Shown in pieces: positions 1 through 8,919 of a DNA stretch of 64,000 bases (positions are counted from its first letter, which is position 1; the number at the start of each line of letters is the position of its first letter). This DNA comes from Microthrixaceae bacterium. Lineage in GTDB: Bacteria; Actinomycetota; Acidimicrobiia; Acidimicrobiales; Microtrichaceae. The stretch is taken from the NCBI GenBank assembly GCA_020845705.1, contig JADLFH010000030.1, forward strand, positions 62,001-126,000, read 5' to 3'. The notes beneath the pieces were generated by a model. It saw only the letters and a list, made by a program, of their open reading frames with translations. It was not told the DNA's origin and did not search any database. The position numbers and the translations under genes are program-made.

Positions 1-1
1 C

Positions 2-256
2 GATCCGCAACCGGGAGGCTTCGTGCCGTCGTGGTCCCTCGACGGGTTGTGGATCGGCGACATCCGGGCCCTGAGCTTCACCGAAGGGCGCACGCAACGT
101 CCTGATGTAGCGCTTGTCCACGGACCGAGAGCCGAAGGCTTCACCCTGGTCATCGACTCCTTGGCCGCGGGAAGCCATCGGCTGTGTCTCGGGCTCAAGA
201 GCCAGACCTCGGGCAACCTCAGCGGCGTGATCTCCTGCCGCTCCTTCACAGTGTGA
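2..256 (+). CDS. C-terminal fragment of an unknown protein
   Basis: The reading frame is open from base 2 to a TGA at 254-256 and encodes at least 84 residues, so the gene begins outside the window. The visible part has short beta-strand-like stretches and two cysteines near the end, which fits a small beta-rich domain. No family motif is recognisable. An internal GTG or ATG start is possible but has no clear ribosome site. A GC-rich hairpin follows the stop codon directly, and the next gene is the convergent RNase P RNA. Confidence 0.45.
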   Translation, partial: DPQPGGFVPSWSLDGLWIGDIRALSFTEGRTQRPDVALVHGPRAEGFTLVIDSLAAGSHRLCLGLKSQTSGNLSGVISCRSFTV

Positions 257-278
257 GCGGGCGCTGCCGTTTGCCCGC
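257..278. terminator. GC-rich hairpin between convergent genes
   Basis: A 6-bp stem (gcgggc with gcccgc) encloses a 10-nt loop and begins at the base after the stop codon of the preceding gene. No T-run follows on either strand. It could end both the upstream gene and rnpB, but the evidence is the stem alone. Confidence 0.35.
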
Positions 279-316
279 CCGCGTGCCTGCCTGCCCGCCC
301 GGTGGGTGTCAGGCCG

Positions 317-683
<367 letters not shown>

Positions 684-706
<23 letters not shown>

Positions 707-1142
707 TCCCAGCGTAGGCCGTGGGCGGCGGGCAGCGCTGCGCCAGGACCACCTCGCGGGTCGGAACCCGCCACAGGATCCAGCCGACGCCGACGACTCC
801 GGCGATCGCGACGCCGGCGACGACCCACAGCCGGTCGATGCGCCAGCCGCTGAACGCGCACATCCCCACGATCATCGGACATGCCATCGCCTTGGCGCGT
901 CGCGGCATTCCGAGCCCGGCGCGGTAGTCGCCGACCATGCGGCCCACGCCAGGCAGGCCCAAGAGCCAGGTTTCGAGGCGGGTGCTGGATCGGCTGAAGC
1001 ACCAAGCGGCCGCCACCATGAATCCCGTTGTCGGTATACCTGGAACCACAACGCCGATCGCTCCAAGAGCGACGCAGGCCAAGCCCACGGCCATCCAGAC
1101 GAGGCGCAAGGTGCGGCTTCGTCGGTGGAGGTGGGGCTCCAT
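684..1142 (-). CDS. DUF454/YbaN-like inner-membrane protein
   Basis: This 152-residue protein starts with a basic segment, followed by a transmembrane hairpin with a GxIGVVVPGIPTTGF-type motif at about residues 27-42. That motif is typical of the YbaN/DUF454 family of small membrane proteins, whose function is unknown. Further hydrophobic segments lie near 88-101 and 105-123. The start lies 13 bases downstream of the preceding gene on the same strand, so the two are probably co-transcribed. The stop codon lies inside the predicted 5' end of rnpB, so transcription of this gene runs directly into the RNase P RNA. Confidence 0.75.
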
Positions 1143-1155
1143 CGAACGCTCCTGG

Positions 1156-1512
1156 TCAGACGATCTCAGCCAGGTCCTGAACCATCAGGACCGTGAGGAG
1201 GCCAATCACCGCCAGATTGAGGGTGCTGATGGGCCACTTCCAGCGGTGATCGGAGATCCAGAAGCGTCGGATGCTCGCGATGTTCGACACGATCGCGACC
1301 ACGCCGATCACGATTCCCACCCAAGGACCGACCGACGCGGTGACGCCGACGACCGGGAGGATCCAAGGGAACACCACGTAGGTGAGCGTGCAGCGGATAG
1401 CTGAGATCAGCACCGACCGGCTGAAGATCCGGGTGGCTGCCGCATCGTCGATGGCTGTGTTCGCTGCGGTGTCCCCGACGAGAGCGGGCGCGGCGTAATC
1501 GGCCTGGGTCAT
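1156..1512 (-). CDS. Small membrane protein, unknown function
   Basis: The product is 118 residues if the ATG at 1512 is used; an in-frame ATG at 1521 would add three. I prefer 1512 because a CAGCAT hexamer lies seven bases upstream, matching the leaderless-start pattern seen across the window. Three hydrophobic segments are visible (about residues 30-47, 55-72 and 93-108). No family motif is recognised; 'YGGT-like' or 'DUF' labels would be guesses. It leads a two-gene unit with the YbaN-like gene. Confidence 0.6.
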   Translation of the reverse strand: MTQADYAAPALVGDTAANTAIDDAAATRIFSRSVLISAIRCTLTYVVFPWILPVVGVTASVGPWVGIVIGVVAIVSNIASIRRFWISDHRWKWPISTLNLAVIGLLTVLMVQDLAEIV

Positions 1513-1589
1513 GGCCCACATGCTGGCCCATGGCGCTCGCGAAAGCCCATCGCGGCGTGGTTCGATGGGTCACGTCAAGTGGACACTGG

Positions 1590-1595
1590 CAGACT
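1590..1595 (+). promoter_or_regulatory. -10-like hexamer CAGACT, leaderless start
   Basis: CAGACT lies 6 bases before the GTG at 1602. It is a weaker version of the TAnnnT elements found at the same distance from other starts here. Confidence 0.35.
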
Positions 1596-1601
1596 CGGTC
1601 C

Positions 1602-2408
1602 GTGATCGAGGAGCTTGCGGAGATCGGCATCACGGTCGTCTCCCGCTGGATCTTCAACTGCTACGTGATCCACGACGGTGGCGCCGGCGTACCCGTGGTG
1701 GTCGACCTTGGGCTGGCTTCGCATGTGGATGTCGTGGCGGCCGAACTCGCGCGGCTGGGTGTCGGCCTGGAGGGGCTCCACGTCGTCGCGACGCATGGAC
1801 ACGCGGATCACCTGGGCGGAGTCCCGGAGCTGGGCCGTCGAGCAGAGCCCACGCTTTCGCTGCCGGCAACCCTGTCCGCGATGGCCGAGGGATCGCTGCC
1901 CCTCCGCTCGCCCGGCCCTCGGGATGTGGTACGGATCGCTCCGGTGTTGGGAGACCAGCCACGTGATCTCGGCGCCCTGGGTGAGCTCGTGGGAGCCGCG
2001 AGGCGGATCGGCTTCGACTCCAGAGGACTCCGTCTACCCGACCTGCCCACTGGTTGGCTCGCCGACGGAGACCCGCTGCACCGGGCGCCCGACTGGAAGG
2101 TCATCCACACGCCTGGCCACACCGACGACTCCATCTCCCTCTACCGCGCCTCGACGCGCACGCTGATCTCGGGCGACGCTGTCCTCTCCGTCGGCGGCCG
2201 CGCCTGGTTCAACCCCGAGATGGTCGACCGCGACCGCTCGGAGCAGACCGAGCGGCTACTGCGTCGCCTCGACGTCGAACATCTCCTGCCCGGACATGGT
2301 CGAGTGGTGCGCGGCGCGGTGATGCGCGAGGCGCTGTCGTTCGAAGAGCGACCTCCCGACACCTCCGCTGTGGCGACCCTCCGTCGGATCTTCCGGCGCC
2401 ACGGCTGA
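1602..2408 (+). CDS. Metallo-beta-lactamase-fold hydrolase
   Basis: This 268-residue protein has the MBL metal-binding signature THGHADH with H65, H67, D69 and H70. A later TPGHTDDS motif carries the third-ligand histidine, an SGDAV motif carries the bridging aspartate, and LLPGHG supplies the last histidine. The protein is therefore a dinuclear metal hydrolase of the glyoxalase-II/MBL superfamily; the substrate cannot be read from the sequence. An ATG at 1530 would add 24 residues, but the GTG at 1602 sits six bases after a -10-like hexamer and directly precedes the first beta strand. It converges on the FGGY kinase gene, with 7 bases between the two stops. Confidence 0.85.
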   Translation: MIEELAEIGITVVSRWIFNCYVIHDGGAGVPVVVDLGLASHVDVVAAELARLGVGLEGLHVVATHGHADHLGGVPELGRRAEPTLSLPATLSAMAEGSLPLRSPGPRDVVRIAPVLGDQPRDLGALGELVGAARRIGFDSRGLRLPDLPTGWLADGDPLHRAPDWKVIHTPGHTDDSISLYRASTRTLISGDAVLSVGGRAWFNPEMVDRDRSEQTERLLRRLDVEHLLPGHGRVVRGAVMREALSFEERPPDTSAVATLRRIFRRHG

Positions 2409-2415
2409 GCTTCGT

Positions 2416-3858
2416 TCAGAAGTCGAGCGCGGACAGGTCGCCGTACCAACCCGCCGCGCGATCGAGTGCCTGACGCCACCGCTCGCGATCGAAGCCGGCC
2501 TTGGGCTCGATCCGAGCCGCGGGCCGCCACAGCGCGGCCACGTCGTCCCAGCCGGACCAGGTCCCGAGCTCGATGCCGGCGAGATATGCCGCGCCGAGCG
2601 ACGTGGCCTCTCTCACGGGTGCGACCTCCACGGGCCTGCCGGTAGCGTCGGCCAACGCCTGTCGGAACACCGGGTTGGCGCTCATTCCGCCGTCGATGCG
2701 GAGTGTCTCGATGGTGATCCCGGCGTCGGTCTCCGCCGCCTCGACGAGGTCGGCGCCACGTTGGGCGACGCCTTCGAGCACTGCGCGCACCACATGGGCT
2801 CGGTTGGAGCCGCGTGTCAGGCCCAACAGTGCGCCGCGGGCGCCGTAGTCCCACCGTGGGGTGCCAAGCCCGAGCTGCGCGGGGACGTAGGTGACCCCTT
2901 CGGAGCTCTCGCAGCCGGCGGCGACCTCCGCTGAGGCCTCCGCGCTGTCGATCAGCCCGAGGTCGTCGCGGAGCCACTGCACGTTGGTGCCGGCGGACAA
3001 CATGATCGCCTCCAGTCCGAAGGTTCGCTCCCCGTCCCTCTGCCAGCAGACCAGCGGGAACGTGCCGCCGTCGTAGCGGTGGTCGCCGGTGGGTGGGTCG
3101 GCGCCCAGGAACGTGTCGAGCATGCCGCCGGTACCGAAGGTGATCTTGGTCATGCCCGGCCGGACACAGCCCTGGCCCACAAGCGACGCCTGCTGGTCGC
3201 CCGCGACGCCGCAGATGGGTGGGTCCCCTGGCAGAGCGGATGCCACCCCGATGGCTCCGATCGAATCGACGACCACCGGCATCGTGGCCGCATCGATGCG
3301 CAGTCGCGCCAGGATCGGCTCGCTCCAGGTTCCCGTGGAAGGGTCCATGAGCCCCGTCACCCACGCGTTGGACGCATCGGTCACATGCACCGCCCCAGCC
3401 GTGAGACGCCAGATGAGCCAACTGTCGGGCGTGCCGAAGCAGAGGTCGCGGTCGCGGTCGGGGTCGACGATGTCGAGGATGTTGGCGAGCTTGGTGGCGG
3501 ACTGGTTCGGGGCGAAGCGGAAACCCTCTGCGGCCAGAACGAGGCAGTCGCCCACGGTACGCAGGTCCTGCCACCCCTGCGCGGCAGCGACGGGTTCGCC
3601 CGTGTTGCGGTCCCACACAACGGTGGATGCGCGTTGGTTCGAGATGCCGACTCCCTCGACGGTGCCGTGATGGACCAGGGCAGTGGTCGCGAGCTCGATC
3701 GCGGTGTCGGCATAGACGGCCGCGTCGAACTCGACGAGGCCGGGGGCGGGGGAGAGGGGCAGCGCCTCGGCGTGGTAGTCGGCGGTGAGGGTCCCATCGG
3801 GTTGGACGATCGCGGCACGGATGCCGCTCGTGCCTGCATCGATCACCAGGATGGACAT
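2416..3858 (-). CDS. FGGY-family carbohydrate kinase, glycerol-kinase-like
   Basis: The 480-residue protein has the FGGY sugar-kinase architecture: N-terminal phosphate-binding DAGTSGIRA, the TPDSWLIWRLTAG segment, AGDQQ carrying the catalytic aspartate, and the C-terminal IDGGMSANPVFRQ adenosine motif. It resembles glycerol kinase but differs at glycerol contacts. NQRET is NQRAS (glutamate lost), and the tyrosine-bearing FSGSK segment is replaced by NQSATK. The tryptophan in GWQDLRT and the aspartate are kept. Substrate is therefore uncertain: glycerol, a related polyol or an acyl/alkyl-glycerol are options. The ATG at 3858 has a strong upstream ggagggg. It is the last gene of the glpD operon. 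Confidence 0.85.
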   Translation of the reverse strand: MSILVIDAGTSGIRAAIVQPDGTLTADYHAEALPLSPAPGLVEFDAAVYADTAIELATTALVHHGTVEGVGISNQRASTVVWDRNTGEPVAAAQGWQDLRTVGDCLVLAAEGFRFAPNQSATKLANILDIVDPDRDRDLCFGTPDSWLIWRLTAGAVHVTDASNAWVTGLMDPSTGTWSEPILARLRIDAATMPVVVDSIGAIGVASALPGDPPICGVAGDQQASLVGQGCVRPGMTKITFGTGGMLDTFLGADPPTGDHRYDGGTFPLVCWQRDGERTFGLEAIMLSAGTNVQWLRDDLGLIDSAEASAEVAAGCESSEGVTYVPAQLGLGTPRWDYGARGALLGLTRGSNRAHVVRAVLEGVAQRGADLVEAAETDAGITIETLRIDGGMSANPVFRQALADATGRPVEVAPVREATSLGAAYLAGIELGTWSGWDDVAALWRPAARIEPKAGFDRERWRQALDRAAGWYGDLSALDF

Positions 3859-3886
3859 CGGCTCCCCTCCGCCCGTGTTGTCGAGT

Positions 3887-4291
3887 TCAGTCTCTGATCG
3901 CCTCGAGGCGCCGCATGCGGCGCTCGAGCATGGCGCCCAACATGCCACACGTGGACATGAGGAGGGCGAGATACGCGAACGCGATGAACGATCCCACGGC
4001 CTCGCCCATGACGAGGTGTCGTGTCACGCCGATGCCTTGGACGATGCCGTAGGCGAGTGCTGCCGATGCGGCTCCGTGGGCCGGCAGGTCGTGGGAGGCG
4101 AGTCGGGCCGAGGCGAAGCCGCAGGCCGCGGCGAGGAACAGGAAGACACCCACGAACAGCAGCGACTCCGATCCGCCGCGCTCGATCCTGTTCTCGTCGA
4201 TCAGCCACTGCTGAAGCAGCGCCAAGGGGAGCAGGAAGACGCCGACGGAGACGGCTGGGCGCCACACGGCGCTCCATTCGATGTTCCTCAC
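3887..4291 (-). CDS. Small four-helix membrane protein, unknown
   Basis: This 134-residue protein begins at a GTG 10 bases after the upstream flavoprotein gene and ends 28 bases before the kinase gene, so it belongs to the operon. About four hydrophobic segments are visible (near residues 10-28, 42-62, 72-90 and 98-122), and a basic C-terminal tail follows. No named family is recognised. Its position between an alkyl-DHAP-synthase-like enzyme and a sugar kinase suggests a membrane role in glycerol or lipid metabolism, which is inference from context only. Confidence 0.65.
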   Translation of the reverse strand: MRNIEWSAVWRPAVSVGVFLLPLALLQQWLIDENRIERGGSESLLFVGVFLFLAAACGFASARLASHDLPAHGAASAALAYGIVQGIGVTRHLVMGEAVGSFIAFAYLALLMSTCGMLGAMLERRMRRLEAIRD

Positions 4292-4301
4292 CGGGGTTTC
4301 C

Positions 4302-5795
4302 TCACGGAGCGAAAGGTGTGGGCAGGCCGAGCTTGCCCGGATTGAGAATCCCGTTGGGATCGAGCGCCGCCTTGAGCGCCACGAGCACGTCGAAGGCGTT
4401 GCCCAGGGCGTCGGCCATGTACTTGCTGCGATGCAGCCCCACGCCGTGGTGGTGGCTCAGGGATCCACCTCGTGCCAACACCGCTGCCACTCCCGCGTCC
4501 CAGACCGAGCTGTGGTAGTGGTCGCGGGCCTCCGCTGCGACCTTGCCGGCGAAGGTGAAGTAGAGGCAGCCGCCATCGATGTAGGAGTGCGAGTGATGGG
4601 CGGAGACAGCGAGGGTGCCCTCGACCGCTCCGATGGCCTCGATCGTCGCCGCATGGATCCCAGGCAGGGAAGTCCACGGCGCGGAGATCTCCATGGTGTC
4701 GACCACGAGGCCACCCGAGATCAGCTCCTGGAGCGCGCTCACGTCGTTTCGGTGTTCGAGCCATCGCCCGACCAACTCGTTGTCGAGCCGCTCCGCCCCG
4801 GCGCGGCCGGCTTCGTCATCGAGGATGCCGATGGTCGTCGCGACGAGGCTCGGTTCGCCCTCGTCGAGGCTGAGCAGCACGCATCGGGTTCCGTCGGTCC
4901 CGTAGTTCCGTTCGGATTCGACGGCGTCGTAGAGGCGCAGCACCGCTGGGGTCGCGCCGCGCTGGAGTGTGTGGCGCATCGCGTCCAAGCCCGCCTCGAA
5001 GGAGGGGAAGCCCCAGGCGCTGCGTCGGTCGGCGACAGGCGTTGGGTGCAGGCGAAGCCGTGCGGAGGTGATGATGCCCAGCGTTCCCTCGGAGCCTACG
5101 AAGAGCTGGTTCAAGTCGGGCCCGACGGCCTGGCGGGGCACACCGCCGGTGCGGATCTGGCGGCCGTCCGCCAGCACGATGTCCATCCCGACGACGATGT
5201 CCTCGATCTTGCCGTAGCGGGTGGAGAGCTGGCCCGCCCCGCGGCATGCGAGCCAGCCCCCGACGGTGGCGAGGCTCATCGACTGGGGCCAGTGACCCAC
5301 GGTGACATGGTGGTCGCGTCGCAGTTCGGCCTCTAGATGGTCGCCGAAGGTGCCCGCGGCGACATCGAGAACCATCGATGTCGTGTCCACCTCGCGGATT
5401 CCGCTCAGCCCGCAGAGATCCATCACCACGCCGCCGTGAAGCGGGACGGAGCCGCCCAGCACGCCGGAGCGCCCTCCGGCAGCGGTCACGGGGATGCGGG
5501 CCTGGTTGCAGATGGCCACAACCGCGGCGACCTCGCCGGCCGTGCTCGGCCGGCAAACCGCCGATGCCAACGCCGGGGCCTGGCCTTCCAGCGCCCAGGT
5601 CATGGCGATGGGCCACCAGTCGCGGCCGGCCTCGGCGCGCTCGGCGGCCTCGGTGACAACTTCCGCGCAGGAGCTTCGGAGCTGCTGGAGCACCTCGTCG
5701 GGCACGGCAACAGGGGTGACTTCAAGGCGGGCGGTGGCGGTGCCGGGGTCGGGGTAGGGAATCGGCGGTACGGGGGCCGCGGGACCGAGTTCCAT
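4302..5795 (-). CDS. FAD-linked oxidase, alkyl-DHAP synthase-like
   Basis: The 497-residue protein is a VAO/PCMH-type flavoprotein. The FAD-binding domain spans about residues 75-260 and includes TAAGGRSGVLGG, WPQSMSLATVGGWLA and QLFVGSEGTLGIIT. The C-terminal half has the GGSLSHHHGVG histidine cluster and ends in LDPNGILNPGKL, both characteristic of alkyldihydroxyacetonephosphate synthases. Family members exchange the acyl group of acyl-DHAP for a fatty alcohol to make ether lipid, but many bacterial relatives have unproven substrates. Next to GlpD, which makes DHAP, a DHAP-related reaction is plausible. It lies 31 bases downstream of glpD. Confidence 0.85.
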   Translation of the reverse strand: MELGPAAPVPPIPYPDPGTATARLEVTPVAVPDEVLQQLRSSCAEVVTEAAERAEAGRDWWPIAMTWALEGQAPALASAVCRPSTAGEVAAVVAICNQARIPVTAAGGRSGVLGGSVPLHGGVVMDLCGLSGIREVDTTSMVLDVAAGTFGDHLEAELRRDHHVTVGHWPQSMSLATVGGWLACRGAGQLSTRYGKIEDIVVGMDIVLADGRQIRTGGVPRQAVGPDLNQLFVGSEGTLGIITSARLRLHPTPVADRRSAWGFPSFEAGLDAMRHTLQRGATPAVLRLYDAVESERNYGTDGTRCVLLSLDEGEPSLVATTIGILDDEAGRAGAERLDNELVGRWLEHRNDVSALQELISGGLVVDTMEISAPWTSLPGIHAATIEAIGAVEGTLAVSAHHSHSYIDGGCLYFTFAGKVAAEARDHYHSSVWDAGVAAVLARGGSLSHHHGVGLHRSKYMADALGNAFDVLVALKAALDPNGILNPGKLGLPTPFAP

Positions 5796-5826
5796 TGGTG
5801 CTCCGAATCAGGTTGGACGGGCGTGG

Positions 5827-7527
5827 TCAGCCGCTCAGCGCGGCGACAAGGTCGACGGGTGGCAGGTGGGCAGCGGAGCGCTCGGCCTCGCAGAGGTCGC
5901 GGAACTCGGCGGCCGAGGCGCTTGCCTCCGACGGTGTCCAGCCCAGGTCGGTGGCGATGAGCTCGGCCACTTGTTCGGCAGCCGCGGCTGCGTTGTCGCG
6001 CCCGTAGAGGCGGGCACGGGTGCGTCGGGAGAGCACGTCGTCGACCGAGGTGGCCATTTCGTGGCGAACGGCGAACACCGCCTCGGCCCGCAGGTAGGGG
6101 AGTCCTTCCACGAGGGGACGGCCGAGGCTCGGGTCGGACTGGATCAGCCCGAACAGCACCCGGGCCTCTCCGCCGTAGCGGTTGGCGAGGTGCTCGACGC
6201 TGTCGGTCGGAACCGCCGGGTAGCCCCGAGCCGCCTGTGCCGCGGACCCGTAGCCGTCGGCACCGCGCAGGCGGAGCTTCTTTGTTCGACTCCGCTTCGC
6301 CGAGGGCGGCGGGTCGACCAGCACGTGGCGGACCAACTCGTCGACGGTGTCTGCGGCCATGTGCCGGTAGGTGGTGAGCTTTCCGCCGGTGATGGTCACC
6401 ATTCCCGAATCGGAGCGTCGCACCTTGTGACGCCGCGACAGATCCGCGGTCCGCCCCGACGAGGCGGACTTCACGAGTGGGCGGAGCCCCGCCCAGCTAC
6501 CCACCACGTCGGCGGTGCTCAGCGTGTTCACGTTGGCGTGGTTCACGGCGCTCAACAGGTACTCGACGTCCTCGGGGCTGCATTGAGGGTCGTCGACGGG
6601 ACCCTGGTAGTCGGTGTCGGTGGTTCCGATGAAGGTCAGGTCGCCGGCTGGGACGACGAAGACCGACCGGCGGTCCTTGGGCACCGGGATGACCGCCGCG
6701 ATTGTGTTGCCGATCAGACGATGCGGGACGGTGATGTGGATGCCCTTGGCGGGCCGGATGGAGTCGGGATCGGTGCCCTCGTCGAAGCTCCGGACGCGGT
6801 CGGACCACACGCCCCCGGCGTTGACCACGGCGTGGGCACGTATGTCGAACCGATCGGTCGTGCCGTCCGGCAGTTGTGCCTCGACCCGGATCGAGTCGAC
6901 CTTGCCGTGGGGGTCGTGGCCGACACCCACTGCGGCCACCCGGTTCGCCACGACGGCGCCGTAGTCGTAGGCCGCGGTGCGTAGAACCGCGGTCACGAGA
7001 CGGGCGTCGTCGGCGGCCGCGTCGTAGTAGAGATAGCCGCTGACGAGGTTGTCGGGGCGGAGGGTGGGGAAGTACTCCAGTGCCTCCTGCTTGGTGACAC
7101 GCTGGTGGAGCTTGCCGATCCGGTAGCCGCCGGTGAGGTCATAACCCCACATGGCGAGTCCGAGGAGTCGTGAGATCTTCGCTGGGATGACGCCGTCGGT
7201 GCCGAACATGGGGATCAGGAAGGGGAGGGGTTTGACGATGTGCGGAGCGTTCTTCAGGAGCCGTTGGCGCTCGGCCAGGGCTTCGTAGACCAGCCCGATC
7301 TCGCCCTGTTGGAGGTAGCGGATCCCGCCGTGGACCAACTTGGATGACTTCGACGATGTGCCGGACGCGAAGTCGTCCCGTTCGATCAAGGCGGCGCGAA
7401 GCCCCCGCGAGGCTGCGTCGAGCACGACACCTGCGCCGGTTATCCCTCCACCGATTACCACCACGTCGAAGGTGTCGGAACGGAGCGCGGCGAGGGCGTC
7501 ACCTCGTTGGAATGGAGCAGCGTTCAC
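5827..7527 (-). CDS. glpD: Glycerol-3-phosphate dehydrogenase, FAD-dependent
   Basis: The 566-residue product oxidises sn-glycerol-3-phosphate to DHAP and feeds electrons to the respiratory chain at the membrane. The N-terminal FAD motif VVVIGGGITGAG is followed by GTSSKSSKLVHGGIRYLQQ, the signature of the GlpA/GlpD family. The C-terminal cap domain is also present. The GTG at 7527 is chosen because TACACT lies six bases upstream and the residue count before the dinucleotide fold is normal. An ATG at 7650 would run into the divergent gene. It heads a four-gene operon with the alkyl-DHAP-synthase-like enzyme, a membrane protein and an FGGY kinase. Confidence 0.92.
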   Translation of the reverse strand: MNAAPFQRGDALAALRSDTFDVVVIGGGITGAGVVLDAASRGLRAALIERDDFASGTSSKSSKLVHGGIRYLQQGEIGLVYEALAERQRLLKNAPHIVKPLPFLIPMFGTDGVIPAKISRLLGLAMWGYDLTGGYRIGKLHQRVTKQEALEYFPTLRPDNLVSGYLYYDAAADDARLVTAVLRTAAYDYGAVVANRVAAVGVGHDPHGKVDSIRVEAQLPDGTTDRFDIRAHAVVNAGGVWSDRVRSFDEGTDPDSIRPAKGIHITVPHRLIGNTIAAVIPVPKDRRSVFVVPAGDLTFIGTTDTDYQGPVDDPQCSPEDVEYLLSAVNHANVNTLSTADVVGSWAGLRPLVKSASSGRTADLSRRHKVRRSDSGMVTITGGKLTTYRHMAADTVDELVRHVLVDPPPSAKRSRTKKLRLRGADGYGSAAQAARGYPAVPTDSVEHLANRYGGEARVLFGLIQSDPSLGRPLVEGLPYLRAEAVFAVRHEMATSVDDVLSRRTRARLYGRDNAAAAAEQVAELIATDLGWTPSEASASAAEFRDLCEAERSAAHLPPVDLVAALSG

Positions 7528-7533
7528 CACCTC

Positions 7534-7539
7534 AGTGTA
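7534..7539 (-). promoter_or_regulatory. -10 element TACACT for glpD, leaderless
   Basis: On the minus strand TACACT ends six bases before the GTG of glpD. It lies in a 58-base divergent region that also holds the promoter of the glycosyltransferase gene. Confidence 0.5.
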
Positions 7540-7572
7540 TGAGGCGCTTGTCGTGGTTCCCCGGGGAGCCGG

Positions 7573-7578
7573 TACCGT
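7573..7578 (+). promoter_or_regulatory. -10 element TACCGT for the glycosyltransferase gene
   Basis: TACCGT ends seven bases before the GTG at 7586. A ggggag stretch at 7563-7568 could instead serve as ribosome site for a GTG at 7577, three codons earlier in the same frame. Confidence 0.45.
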
Positions 7579-7585
7579 GCCGGTC

Positions 7586-8569
7586 GTGACCGACGAAGTG
7601 ATCGAGGGGCTGGTCACCGTGATCATGCCCGTGTACAGGCGCGCGGCCACGGTGGGGCCGGCCTTGCGCTCGGTCCTGACCCAGACCTACGCGCAGATCG
7701 AGGTGCTGGTCGTCGATGACGGATCCCCCGACGAGACGGCCGCGGTGGCCGAGGGGGTTGCCGCAGGTGACGACCGGTTCCGCCTCATCCGTCTGCCACA
7801 CAACGAGGGTCGATCAGCCGCTCGGAACCGCGGGATGGACGAGGCCCGCGGCGAGTTCGTGACCTTCATCGACTCCGACGACCTCTATGCGCCGAGCCGG
7901 ATCGAGAAGATGGTCGCGGCAGCCAGATCGCGTCCCGACGACGACTTCTTCGTCGATGATGTGATGCAGTTCGCTCATCGGGACCGTCGGTGGGTCCTGC
8001 GGAACCGCACCGTGTACCCCTCGGGTGTGTGGCGCCCGCGCCGACCCCATCGGGTGTGGAACGAGGGCTACATCCGCTGGTCGGGCGCGTCGAAGCCGTT
8101 CGTGCGTCGCCGCCTGATCGATGCCCACCACCTACGGTTCCCCCTCGACCTGTCCCAGGCCGAAGACTGGTGCTTCACGCTGGAGCTGATCTACAGCGGG
8201 TCCACTCGCCGGCCCGTCCGTGTCGCCGAATCGCTGTACTGGTACAGGCGACCCTACGAGTACCGGGCAGAGGCCGAGTGGCTGCGCGATGCAAGCGTGC
8301 GAGCCGTCGAGCTCGCGACTGAACGAACAGCCAGCCCCGACCTCGCGGCGCTGGCACCTCGTCTCCTCCGCCACGTCTCGCGGAATCCCGACGATGGCGA
8401 CCCGACACGGCGTTTCAGCATTCGCAGCTTCCCGCGTGAACGCATCGTGTTCACGCTGTGTTGGGTGGGTGCCCGTATTCTGGACTTGCCGGTACGCAAC
8501 GGCATCTGCGCCCGGATCGAAGCCGCTCTTGGTCCGCCGCCGGAAGGTGAGACCGTTCCCGGGAACTGA
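7586..8569 (+). CDS. Family 2 glycosyltransferase
   Basis: This 327-residue protein has a GT-A fold. The N-terminal VTVIMPVYRRA strand leads to VLVVDDGSPDET, which binds nucleotide-sugar. IDSDDLY supplies the DXD metal site near residue 100, and the acceptor-side AEDW motif lies near residue 195. It is a GT2-type inverting transferase; donor and acceptor are not predictable. No signal peptide or membrane helix is evident, so it probably acts in the cytosol. It is divergent from glpD and directly followed by the whiB gene. Confidence 0.85.
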   Translation: MTDEVIEGLVTVIMPVYRRAATVGPALRSVLTQTYAQIEVLVVDDGSPDETAAVAEGVAAGDDRFRLIRLPHNEGRSAARNRGMDEARGEFVTFIDSDDLYAPSRIEKMVAAARSRPDDDFFVDDVMQFAHRDRRWVLRNRTVYPSGVWRPRRPHRVWNEGYIRWSGASKPFVRRRLIDAHHLRFPLDLSQAEDWCFTLELIYSGSTRRPVRVAESLYWYRRPYEYRAEAEWLRDASVRAVELATERTASPDLAALAPRLLRHVSRNPDDGDPTRRFSIRSFPRERIVFTLCWVGARILDLPVRNGICARIEAALGPPPEGETVPGN

Positions 8570-8635
8570 TTGGACAGTCGGCGGTCGGTCTCGCGAGGAT
8601 CCGTGAATATTGATCGCACTCCGGCGAGGACGAGC

Positions 8636-8911
8636 GTGACGAGCCTGAACGAGACAATCGACGACTGGTCGGCCAAGGCCGCATGCAAGGGCCTCGATCC
8701 TGCCATCTTCTACCCGCCCTCCGACGACGAAGCCGACGTGGCCAAGGCCATCTGTGCGACCTGCCCCGTCCAGGTCGCCTGCCTCGAACACGCGATCGAG
8801 CTTCGTGAGAAGAACGGAGTGTGGGGGGGCGCCACCGAACGCGAACGCCTGAGGATCATCCGCCGGCGTCGACGCCTGCGTCAGCAGGATCTCGCCGCTC
8901 GGGCGAGCTGA
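8636..8911 (+). CDS. WhiB-family iron-sulfur transcription regulator
   Basis: The 91-residue protein has the four WhiB cysteines C17, C40, C43 and C49 (C-X22-C-X2-C-X5-C), which ligate a 4Fe-4S cluster. After these come the GVWGG turn and a very basic C-terminal DNA-binding tail (IIRRRRRLR). WhiB proteins are restricted to actinobacteria and their phages and act with the housekeeping sigma factor. Upstream in-frame GTG and TTG codons exist (8603, 8570), but 8636 has gagga five bases before it and gives the usual N-terminal length. The specific WhiB subclass cannot be fixed from this alone. Confidence 0.9.
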   Translation: MTSLNETIDDWSAKAACKGLDPAIFYPPSDDEADVAKAICATCPVQVACLEHAIELREKNGVWGGATERERLRIIRRRRRLRQQDLAARAS

Positions 8912-8919
8912 GCCACACG

